Assembly: GCF_000006405.1 (NCBI RefSeq)
Contig: NW_003213889.1
Location: forward strand, 317,592 to 381,591
Source of the DNA: Perkinsus marinus ATCC 50983
Taxonomy: Eukaryota; Perkinsozoa; Perkinsida; Perkinsidae
Length of the DNA: 64,000 bases
Direction: 5' to 3'
The notes below the pieces were generated by a model. That model saw only the letters and a list, made by a program, of their open reading frames with translations. It did no database searches and was not told the origin of the DNA. Of this stretch, positions 1 through 10,558 are shown one piece after another (position 1 is the first letter of the stretch; each line of letters opens with the position of its first letter). The position numbers and the translations under genes were made by a program.

Positions 1-3000
1 CCCTGCATCGTGTTCGAATGGAATATCAGTACCCATCATCTACTCATAAAGCTCAACGACGACAAGTTTCCCAGACTGCTAACATCCTCCAAGCTCGCAC
101 TCTCTGATTCGACCAAACTTTCTCTGTGATAAATCTTTCAAGCGAGCTCGCGCTGGACGGAGGTACATTACGTTGCACCAGCAGCCGTCTCGCCAGACTC
201 CTCCATATGCATCGCCATTCTCGTTATAGCGGTGAGCATGAATACCAAGCACATACGGGCATCATCAGCTAGCTGAGCATAACGATTATTGCAGATGGCA
301 TCACCGTTCAGTGAATCAGAGTTTGGCCGTAGGAAGTTCGCTGTTCTCGATGTAATACACCGCATAGAACTCGCTCACCTTTTCTGAGTCCTCTTCGTTC
401 GGATCCACCCTCGACTCCTCGTGAGGTAGAAGGAAATGTTTTATGAGTAAGCGGGCGCACCGCAGTGCGCGGAAGGCCTAGGGAGAACTCGCAACGATCG
501 GAGCGTCAGAGATACGTACAGCGCAAAACGAAAAGACTAACCCAGTTAGCATTCAACTGCCAGGTACATGAGGCACTACCGCATCCCAAGCTTCCGGTTC
601 TTGGTCTTCACAGTTTCCCAGCTGGATGCCAAGATTCCATGCTATTCTGAACAGAGCAGTCACCTGCTCAATCACTCGGTCTGCCTCTGATCCACAGTTA
701 TCGAGCCTAGTCTGAACAAACGAACAAGGATAAACGCTCGAGGAAAACGAATAAGTCAGAAACATTTGAGCCTGGATGATCCGCTCAGAGGCATACAATA
801 TAAAAATGATACGCGAGCAAGCACGACTGAGGATGGACTAGGGTCAGCTTGAGGTAGAATAAAGTCACTACCCGGATTTGAACCGGGGTTGTCACGGCCA
901 CAACGTGACGTCCTAACCACTAGACGATAGCGACTCTAATAAAATTATTATCAGAGAAGTGCGGAGGCGTACAAGTTATCAGGAGTTTCAGTACTGATTG
1001 GACACCAACTCGACCCGGTTCATCTCAGTCGGTCTCCCGCTAATATTAGGGTACGTGACCTTCCCATTCTACTTTCACTAGTCCCTCACAAGACGCTTCC
1101 AAGTAATGCAGAGCTGCATTGCGATCACCAGCATCGATTGCGTTTTTTGCTATACAGCGGAATATTGTTAAGCGGTCCAGTGTGTCCACTGACGTACCAT
1201 CGGGGCCCTTGCATAAGTACTTACCCACCAACTACAAGGGACTGTCACATATCGTCGCACTGTAACCGGTGTGTTCACCTTGAGGCACCGAGGCACGTAC
1301 TGCTGGAGCTCCTCCGAACACTCTAGTTTGTTCATAATGGCGACCAGAAGCTGCGGAGATAGGTCCTCGTCTTTTCTCGGGTCGACTTCTTCCAGCTCCG
1401 ATATAATCTCAGCAACTAACACAGGGCCAGACTCTCCTGGCTAAGCATGGACATTTATTGAGTCACGTCACAACCTTTCAATGGTCAAACGTGTGGCACC
1501 ATGCGTATACACGACGCTACACCGCTGATCAAGTCTCGTGCAGCATGCACGGTGCAGGTGCCCGAGCTCTACCAAATAAAAAACTTCGTCATGAGCCGAG
1601 AACGTAGGAGGAAATTCTGCGGCTAGTAGCGTCTGATTTCGAATAGCGTGTTGAGAGTTGAGACTCCTGCATACGTGTACCGAATGCACAAGTGGCAACG
1701 AATAAGCTTAGCCGAGAAGAATCCAGATACAGAACTCTGACCCGATCACAAAGATCCGCGACAAACGAATATAATCCCCAAGCAGATAAGGCAAGCACCA
1801 TAAACTTGTTATGCACGAGTTACCCGTGTACCCGTTACGGTACATAAAACGATTGCCAGCTCTTACTTGTGTTAGTGAGCCTCCCGTCAACTGCACAGTT
1901 GACCATAGCAAGCAAGGGCTGTGACTTTGCGGAGGCTTCCGGACACAAGTGCAGTGCTTCCTTAGCGAGTCGGATACCTTCCGCAGCCTCAGTTACGACA
2001 ACAACATGGTCATTCAACTTGACCTTCCTCATAGTTGCCGGTCCTATACGAGCAGAGAGCTTGAGCTTGCCAGCAGCGATACTTCGACTCTTGATCAACC
2101 AACTGCAGACAGAGCTCAAACCATGTCGATGCCGTAGCGTAGTGTCCACATGTGTACAACTGAAGCGATTTCAAGGCTTCAAAAGGCGACCGAACAGTTG
2201 ACCAGGTTACCCCAGCTGCCATATTCCAAACGATTCCTGAACACTGTAACTTCACCTCTTCGTCTACCCAGATATTAGTGCCCGAGATGAGGACAACCAC
2301 GTCACGCAAGACGTTGCTTAGACCATGCGATGCACCGGCGCGGAGCCGCGTACCTTCAGGTTTCCATATCAAAGACGACTTGGAAGGCACTCTGCAGGAG
2401 AATGAGACAGTGTGTCCCAAGTCTTCACAAATCGAATCGAGCAATTGAGATTTTCAACTATGTTAGTAACTATTGAGTCTGAAATTCTGAGGCGGATGAG
2501 CTTATACGGAGCGTGGCTCATCCGCTCGATACGCGGACCGGATTCCTCATACCGGCCTAGGCGGTACGTCTCGAAACCGGACGTCTCACCCTGTGAGGTT
2601 CTGTCCTGACTTGCTCAAGATAGATAGAGCGGCGCCCGAATTTTACCAGTGCACGTCATTAACATGTGCTTTTGGAGACTGACCCCATCCCGTCCAGCCC
2701 GTCTACCATCATCCCGTCCTTCCCCTCGCGTGATCGCTCGGGAAATAGTTCCTATGGCATCGGCTACACTAGCCGCCAGTAATACGAGCGAAGGTCCGTC
2801 ACAATCCCGCTCCAGGGATCGCAGCACCAGACCGAGTGCCTGACGTAACACAGCAGGACCCATATTCCCAACTAGCCAAGCAAACGGAGGGACATGGCGT
2901 ACATCGAATATCTCATCCAACCTCTCTGATGAGGCCTCGAATGGAGTCATATCCTCCGCTAGGGTGAGTAGCGCGTGCACTAGCGGTTTTCCGAGGCTCA

Positions 3001-4841
3001 ACAATCTCTCCGTCGGGCTAGGTTGCACTTCCTGAGGGACTTCTTCTCCAGTAGCACAGTATTCTTCGACCAGTCTTTTCAGCTACAATGCAATCGAATC
3101 TTCATCGCAAATCGGGATAAATGCTCACCTCGCCGCTCTTGATCAACTCCTCGGTAGTTCCCGTTTTCAAGATCTTCGGTTGGGCGTTGAGAATGATCCA
3201 CACGGCTACGCGGACACTATCATAGTATCCACTGCCAACGAAAATGTCCAGGCAAAATGTCTCCGAGAAATTTATATAACCCACTCGAAAGCCTTGTATT
3301 GAATATCTTCTCGAATCGCCACGTGCACGGAGTCGAGTGCCTTTTCTGGTTGCCGTTGTATCGACTGGACCTCGGCCAGCAACCGGCAGATCTCACTGCG
3401 GGCCTTGCTCAGTTGCGTCAACACTGCAGAAATGAGATCAATCGATCTTCAACGCACGATAAGTAACCTTCGAACCCGCGTACCCGTAGTCTCGAGCCCT
3501 TGATGGGACGAATCATCTTCGGATAAGACATAGAAAGAACATTCCAGTATCTCCACCACCCTCAACAATTCAGGTGGGGGTGGCACCGAGATGGCCATGG
3601 ATGACCATCCAGGCGGACCTCGACAGACAGCCAGGATCAACTTGAGACCCTCCGTCAACACAGCCTACCCACAGCCCACTCCTTGCCGCAAGCTGAGTCT
3701 TTAGCGCGGACCATCCTTGTGGCGATATCCCTGCATTGATAGGCGAGCTCAAGCTCTGCTTCAATTCGGCGATAACCGGACCAATTCGACAGGAGTGCAC
3801 GACAGCTTGTAATTGTCTGATGTGTGACCCCAACAGTAGCTCTAGTTGGACCTACAGATAAACCTCTACCTGGACAGCCCCATCCCAGCTCCCTGTGAGA
3901 CATAGGGCCTGAGCTAGATGCAAGGCGCCCGAAAAGGCTGCATTCTTGGTCGTCTCGCTGACGGACCCTTCAGACAGCTCAGTGACAGCTTTCTTGAAAA
4001 TAGTGATTCCTTTTGTCAATGCATTGTTGGCTGCTGTCCATTGCTCTGCACCTCCAGAAGTTAATGACAGCCAACTCTGACCAGTGCGCAACCTATGACA
4101 CACCTACAAGTCGATCAACCAGCTGGCATCCACTTAGTGGATTCCACTACCAAATCTTGATAAGATTATCCCGTTGTGAGCGAGTATCCTCATCATCGTC
4201 GCCAGAGTTGAGCATATCCCTGACACCATGCTCCAGTACCCTTGCGGCAACCTCTCGACAAAGGCAGTCCAGCTCCTGAGAGAGTGAAGTGTCAAGGACG
4301 CTGTCAACAGGAAGCTACCCGTAACTTAGTGACCAGAGTGTCCCCCACAGTGGCAGACTTGAGCTCGTCTGTGGACTTCGAGAGGGATATGCATACGTGC
4401 CAGAGTCGATACCCTGGTGTTATGAACCTTGACTCACAGTGGTGTTGATAGGAATGGAAAATGGTTACTTTGTGCAGTCAGGATCCTTGTCAGAGTCGGA
4501 TCGTTTACATTCAGCCAGTACTTCGCGGCTGAGAGTGAATGTCTCCTCTAGATCTTCTGGTCTACATAGAAGAGGTAGTGAAATGCAAAATCGCATCAGA
4601 AATTAACGCTCAAGGAAATTCCAACCAGGAAAAAGAGTGTGACGATGAATGATGAACGGGCCTGCCTGAAATCTTCCTCAGTCATCCCTTCGATTGTTCG
4701 CTGCACGGCTGCTATCAAATCAGCCACTCTGATTGAGGACCGTTTTTCAGAGAGTCTCTCGATGGGAACAGCCAATCCACGAGGCTTATAGCCAGATCCA
4801 GCCAAAAGAGACTTTGATGAGCCGAGCAGAGGTAAGGACAT
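1..4841 (-). CDS. SPO22/ZIP4/TEX11-like meiotic TPR protein, 3' end cut by window edge
   Basis: The family promotes meiotic crossovers by linking the synaptonemal ZMM proteins with the chromosome axis. Exons read on the minus strand from an ATG at 4841. Visible pieces include about 4090-3850 (ALHLAQALCLTGSWDGAVQ), 3830-3150, 3060-2680, 2240-2010 (VWNMAAG, then a TPR-like stretch ending KYRCWQAQALCSYRTGNYEE), 1420-1330, 1230-1060 (AIDAGDRNAALHYLEA), 717-593 (FRIAWNLGIQLG) and 365-170. The order of the LWNxAA, TPR, AWNLA and cysteine/leucine-rich helix blocks matches the layout of animal TEX11 and the SPO22 Pfam domain. That match is by eye and is the main support. Introns are numerous and exact junctions were not all resolved. 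The last exons run toward or past base 1. A generic TPR protein is the alternative. Confidence 0.62.
864..934 (-). tRNA. tRNA-His (GTG)
   Basis: The reverse complement folds as a 71-nt cloverleaf. The 7-bp acceptor stem is GTCGCTA with TAGTGAC (one G-U), the D stem is GTCT/GGAC, the anticodon stem TCACG/CGTGA closes loop TTGTGGC (anticodon GTG), and the T arm is CCCGG-TTCAAAT-CCGGG. No intron is visible. It lies between two exons (1060 and 717) of the SPO22-like gene and on the same strand, so it appears to be intronic. Confidence 0.93.
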
Positions 4842-6300
4842 TACACTTCAATCTTCGGTGGCTATACTCGCCGAATCTGTTGAGCCCTAAGCGGGGTACC
4901 CGTACTTACCTCATAAACAATCTACCTCATGGGTAGCATCTGGGGAAGATAGAGTGTACAAATTTCATGTGGTCGACGATATACACCATTTGATTCATCA
5001 TACTATGGGGAGTCGGAAAATGTGTGACATATAATTTTTCTGTCATATATGTATATTTTTTATCATATACAGATTACACGCGCAAAACCGAGAAAGTAAC
5101 TGAACTTAGGGAACTCGGTGCAACAGCGAGCTTCTCATGATACATACTACTCGATATCACGGCATTCCTACTGTGAAGTCAGTCAAAATGACATATTTAA
5201 TACTCGATAAGGTCAAAGAACTCAATGGTCGAGGGAGCTTCTATCTCGGTCAATCATGGGGGTATACAAGATGTTGCATTGCTGCCGTTCTGAAGACCGA
5301 TTTCGATCGTAGTTGAACCGATTATTCTGAGTGGGGCAACTATGCCATCCTAAAATATACCATAGTTCGAGCGAATGATTTGGATGGGGCAACTATACCG
5401 TCCTAAGATAGATCTCAGTATGAGCAATTTCGCTAGGTGAAGCAACTATGCCAACCTAAGATAGGTCTCAGCACAATCAGTCTCTCCGGATGGGGCAACT
5501 ATGCCTCCTAAGATAGGCCCCAATGCAACCAGTGTATCCGGATGCGGCAACTTTACCATCCTAGGATAAACCTCAGTACAACCAGTATCCCCCGATGGGG
5601 CAACTATGCCATTCTGAGTAGGCTTCAGTACAAGCGATTTTCTGAGTGGGGCAACTATACCGTCCTAGGATAGACCTCAGTACAACCACTATCTCCCGAT
5701 GGGGCAACTATGCCACCCTGGATAGGCTTCAGTACAAGCAATTTTCTGAGTGGGGCAACTATACCGTCCTAGGATAGACCTCAGTACAACCAGTATCTCC
5801 CGATGGGGCAGCTATGCCACCCTCGATACAATCAATTCTACAAGGATGAACTCGCAATACAATCAAGTATTCCGCACCGGTGAATTTATAAACACAAACA
5901 GACTTGGATTTAAGATAGCTATTCGTCTCGAGGACCTTTACATCGCTCGAACGGGATGTTGAACAGAAACGAAGACGAGCAAAGAGTCGGATTGAAAAAG
6001 GACTCAATTGTCGACGAGCGTACTCAGTGGATTGCCGATACTCAGCAATGAGAACTGAGGAAACTCGAGAGGATTTCGCAGAGATAGGTGCATCGATGCA
6101 ACCTTATCTTGTCATAAGTCAACGACATATTATACCAGAAACTCACGTACTGCTGGACTCATTCTACAAACCTTAATGAGACGATCTCGCTTTCGAGATA
6201 CAACAGTCTTGAAGATCTAGCTATTCTATAAACAATCTAGACATGGATAGGACTGTCAGATCAGACTCTCGCGGTCGATAAGGATTGCGAAGGCGAAGAA
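4842..6300. other. Intergenic spacer with degenerate minisatellite
   Basis: This spacer separates the putative start of the SPO22-like gene from the stop codon of the first FUSC-like gene. No convincing coding exon was seen. An AT-rich stretch lies at about 5025-5075, followed by a degenerate repeat array (listed separately) and unremarkable sequence to 6300. Confidence 0.6.
5333..5830. repeat. Degenerate GGGGCAACTATGCCA minisatellite, array 1
   Basis: About ten imperfect units occur, each beginning with a version of GGGGCAACTATGCCA (variants GGGGCAACTATACCG, GAAGCAACTATGCCA, GCGGCAACTTTACCA) and carrying a downstream TCAGTACAA block. Unit starts lie near 5333, 5386, 5440, 5493, 5543, 5596, 5646, 5700, 5752 and 5803, so spacing is roughly 50-54 bp. 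The core is shared with the arrays at 8.84 and 47.8 kb, in the same orientation. Divergence is highest in this array, which suggests it is the oldest. Confidence 0.9.
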
Positions 6301-9300
6301 TCACCGAGTACCTCTGCGCGACAGTGTAGAGAGCGACCTCGGTCTGGGGACACCGTAAGTACCTCCTAGAGTGTCATCCAGGGAGCCTTCATCATCAGTA
6401 GAGGACGTCGAGGGATCCGAGGACATCATGTCAGCTCCCACCATCTCTACTGCGGGCTGTTGACCAATCAATCGATTCTCAATGCTAGTCCACAACCCTG
6501 CGAAGAAGGTTAGAGAATACACCAAGTAGTAGACCCGGAAACCCCCAGAGGAAATGATTTCTGCAGCACCTTCCGAACCGGCCAAGCAATCCTCTATGAG
6601 TCGATCTTTAGCATGCAGGAAAGCGTCCAAGCACAGCTGGGCTGCGACATTAACGTCGTCCTTCAACGGGGAAATATTCTTCTCTTCGTTAATCGCCCTA
6701 TGAAGCCGCTCTGAGGAGGCTCGCAACGCGAGACGAAATTTTTTCAGTCCGGGTACTATGGCATCCAGCATCTCAGCCGCGGGGCCTGTCACAAAGAGAG
6801 TCGCCGACACCAATGAATTGTGTAGCACCAACGCGGCATTGGTGAGCTTGTCAATATCATGACCCTTCAACAGCACTCTCTTAGTCATAGGAGATAGGAG
6901 GCGGAGAGTACCAAGAACTGCAACCTCGGCAGTAGCGTCCTGGGTGTACTTCACCCGAGTGCTCAGCGACTCGAAAACCGAATGGCCGAACTCGATACGA
7001 GGATCGATCAGGGAGAATTCACCCTTCTGGTCTGAGCGAGCCCGTACCAGTTGTAGGATAGCTTCCTCAACACCGTCGCATCCCTCTTTAATAGCATGGG
7101 CCGTAGCCTTCTTGTAGTGAACCGCGGCGAACTCCGGAAAGACGACACCAGAGAAAACCGTGGCATAGACGACACCCGCAGCAGTGAGACCAGCTCTCCA
7201 TCCGGCGGCAATCATCATCTCGTCCGGCGGCAGTGTCGTGCCTATTGCCAATCCCATACAGACCACAAACCAAGTCAGGGTAAATACCGAACCAGCATAA
7301 CCGATACCACCATAAGAACTCGCGAATTTGCCAACAAACACGACGATCATCATCTCAACAAAGATTGCTACCGGGTCATGTGGGTTGATACGGAGACAGA
7401 CGATGCTGACTAGCGCACCCACGAGGGTACCGATAACCCTTCGGCTGCCCCTCAGTAAGGACGCTCCACAAGTCGGCAAGAAACAGAGATAGACAGGGAG
7501 GATACCCCATAGGCCGTGTTGACGGACGCCATCGCTGTAGTGTTGACCAACAACGAGGACGACTTCACCGATCACAACGGCGAGGGTGAACCGGGCTGCA
7601 TAAATCAACGTAGGCCGAGCACCACCACCCTCATTGAGGCCTTTGAAAAAAGGCTCCGCCCACCAAGCCTTCCACCATGCCACAAAGCCAGCAAAGGGGT
7701 GACAAGAGTATCTCTCAGCCTAAAAGAGCGAAGAACGTCTCTACAATATCGGAGCTACTCTGAGCTTACCTGCTCACTATTTTTTGCGCGTAGCTGCAGA
7801 CTAGCGTCTCTGTAATCTTGAGCTCTGCAAGCGAAGTAGAATGCCGAACCCAAGGCGGACTGGAACCGCATGAACTCGTTGTCGTCCGGAGGCTCAATAT
7901 CACCACTCGTCACTAAGCTTGCAGCGCTACGATTGACCTTCAAAAGATGGGCTTCGAATACTCTGGCCCGGTCCCGTAGATTGATAGCGTCCGCTCTTTC
8001 CCTCAATGTCGGCTCCGTTTCATAGATGGAGCGCAAGACGAGACCCACGCTGCTCCTCAATTCCAACAAATCAGCTGCCATTGGTTGCCAGTAGTTATCC
8101 AAGATAGTATCGGTGAACTTGCCAGACTTCAGGTTCTCTCTGAGCGAGAACAGATAGGCTGCCATGTACCATGCCGGCGTCTCAATGCCTCCAGGGCCAG
8201 GGTGGGAAGCGATTTTGAAACATGCATCCATGAAGTCGTCGTGGGCCGACTGGAGTAGTTTGGAATGCTCATCGCCAGATACTATGTAAGACGTCAATAT
8301 GTCATAGAGATTCGCTGCTGAGTAACTGAACCGTTGGAAAGCTGGGGGACTGTCGGCAGGAAGGAGGTGTGCGAGATGAAGTAGCTGGAGAATAATGAAC
8401 GATGAGAGAGTACCAAAGGTTTGGAATACCGCAAAGGCAGTTCCCTCCTTGTAACCGTTGTTGACAAACCATAGCACAGCCACACCAGAGGAGACTAGCG
8501 ATGTTTGACCCATAATAATCTCGCTCATCTTGCATCCACCATTCGACTGAGACATGCAGAAGAAGAAAGTGATAGGGAGGAAGAACAGAACGGCCCATAG
8601 GCGATAGTAGATGCCGCCGCCCATTGCTTGTACAATGAAGTGCGCTAGGCAGCCTAGTCCAGTGCCCAACCATCTACCGATGATTCCAGTCCTCACGAAG
8701 GAGTGAATTGCCGGCCAGTTGAATTTCACAGCGAAGTTGGCAAATATCGGGCCAATGATCTGAAGGAAAGAACGTGATATAGTCTGCTTTGGTGAACCCC
8801 ATTCTCTCCGAAAATACCCTGAGTACAATTAATTTCTCCGAGCGGCGCAATTATGCCACCCCAATATACGTTCAGTACAGTCAATTCCTTCGAGCGGGGC
8901 AAGTATGCCACCCCAATATACGTTCAGTACAGTCAATTCCTTCGAGCGGGGCAAGTATGCCACCCCAATATACGTTCACTACAGTCAATTCCTTCGAGCG
9001 GGGCAATTATGCCACCCCAATATACGTTCAGTACAGTCAATTCCTTCGAGCGCGGCAAGTATGCCACCCCAATATACGTTCAGTACAGTCAACTCCTTCG
9101 AGTGGGGCAAGTATGCCACCAAATACACGTTCGGTACAGACAATTTCTTGGTCGGGGAAACTATGCCGATCGAGAGACATCGAGTGAGTCGGCAAGAGCC
9201 CATTCCACTGATAATGGAGTCAATTCCATCCGAAGGCAGATATTCAAATCCAGGACCGATGTTCTCGGTCGCTGGAGCCATCGCGGCTACTATGTTTAGA

Positions 9301-9765
9301 CTGGTCACTTTGGACTGGCACGATGGAATAAGAAACATAACAGTAGATTAGCAACAGCGAAATCGGTTCAGCTAAGGCATAGCATGAGGAGGCACAGTCG
9401 CCTCACCTAGAGTCCTGATCTGACCAAGGATAGATCAGCCTTGGAGAAGTGTGATTGATCTACCCCACATTTTTTTAAATCTAGAGACTATTCGGATGGA
9501 ACCACATCACTGTCCCATAGCATCACAAATCTACGCAGGCAAGGAATTTCGCCGAACCACTACTTTATTCTAACACAGGTCTGGCGAGAAGACACAAGCG
9601 AATCTACAAGTCGATTCCCTCCCATTTTACCGAAAGATAGATATACCATGAAGACTTCGGTGCAAGGTAGAGAGGTATGACGGTAATCCCTGCTGGTATT
9701 ATAGTTAGCAATGAGAACAGCAACTTATATCGTGGAACGGTTGGTAAAGCTGGTGGGAACTTCAT
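6301..9765 (-). CDS. FUSC/ALMT-like membrane transporter, paralog A
   Basis: Predicted integral membrane protein of the FUSC superfamily (YccS, aromatic-acid exporter and aluminium-activated malate transporter relatives), so probably an organic-anion or xenobiotic transporter. Exons: 9765-9631, 8759-7770 and 7719-6301; all phases are 0, giving 847 aa. Two transmembrane bundles are visible: an N-terminal one (exon 1 through the first third of exon 2) and a second at the start of exon 3 with the motif GASLLRGSRRVIGTLVGA, which resembles the conserved FUSC glycine/arginine loop. A soluble helical region separates them and a Ser/Thr-rich acidic tail follows. Exon 1 begins at the first ATG after an in-frame TAA. 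Intron 1 is 871 bp and carries a minisatellite; intron 2 is 50 bp and identical to that of paralog B downstream. The substrate cannot be read from sequence. Confidence 0.85.
8838..9170. repeat. GGGGCAAGTATGCCA minisatellite, array 2 (52-bp unit, intronic)
   Basis: About six well-preserved 52-bp units plus a degenerate seventh. Each has GCGGGGCAAGTATGCCACC, then AATATACGTTCAGTACAGTCA and ATTCCTTCGA. The array lies wholly within intron 1 of FUSC paralog A. Because 52 is not a multiple of three, open frames drift and the apparent ORFs here are not coding. Core and orientation match arrays 1 and 3. Confidence 0.95.
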
Positions 9766-10558
9766 CAGTGATGAATTCAATTAAGAAACTCGAAACTGCC
9801 CACAGACAGATAGTACGCTCGCGAAGCCGGGGAGCTCTCAGGTTTCCCATGTTGCAGCAGCTGGTCAGCTCAATCGATGTTGACTCGTGTACCCCAGGGT
9901 AAGCTGTACCCAAGAACATTCAACCACGCCAAATGAGATACTGAATGTTCGGGGGAATGCTTAACTCCAGCGGCGACCTAGATCAACAAGAGACCACTCT
10001 CAGCCACTTCGAGCGTTTATAAGCGACACAACAGGAGCATGTAGAGGAAGGAAACAGCAGAGATAATTCTAACACTTGCTCGGCTGATAGACGAGCACTA
10101 TCAATCTTTGTGATGGACTAAACGAGTGGGAAGAAAAAACGCTCAAAAACTCTTTAGCTAATAGGAGCACTCTGTACCTGCCTTGATAATGATAGCGGGT
10201 TTTTACGTCGCTGATAATACAATGGAAACCAAAGGAGATTCAGAATGAGAGGGACACAGACTGTGTCATACAGTGCTTTTGGTGGATAGCCACCTCAATC
10301 GGCTGCCATTACATAACAGTCGTTGTAACTAGATACTATTGGCTTAGCTTATATTTCCAGACAATTGTCAGGACCAAGAAAAATGGAAGTAAGATATAGA
10401 TGAACGTCTCTACCACTATTGCTGTGGTGACCACGAAGTGGCCTGACTATTCTAGAATAGTCCTTTATAAACTCTTATAAACTCATAGTATCAGTGCTGT
10501 ACGATGGTCTCATATTTCAGAGGACTGCTCTCGCGACACATCTGCACAAAACACCGAA
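9766..10558. other. Intergenic spacer between the two FUSC paralogs
   Basis: About 790 bp separating the start codon of paralog A from the stop of paralog B. It must hold the promoter of A and the 3' end of B. No coding exon, RNA gene or repeat was recognised. Confidence 0.6.

Noticed and set aside
6301-8828. Reading 8759-8828 as the true N terminus of FUSC paralog A
   Set aside because: Comparison with paralog B shows an acceptor right before ATCATTGG in both genes and a matching first exon ending at 9631, so the upstream codons are intronic.
8789-9351. Three overlapping plus-strand ORFs with repeated PPQYTFSTVNSFE-type peptide
   Set aside because: They are translations of the 52-bp minisatellite in different frames. 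The unit is not a multiple of three, and the region is an intron of FUSC paralog A.
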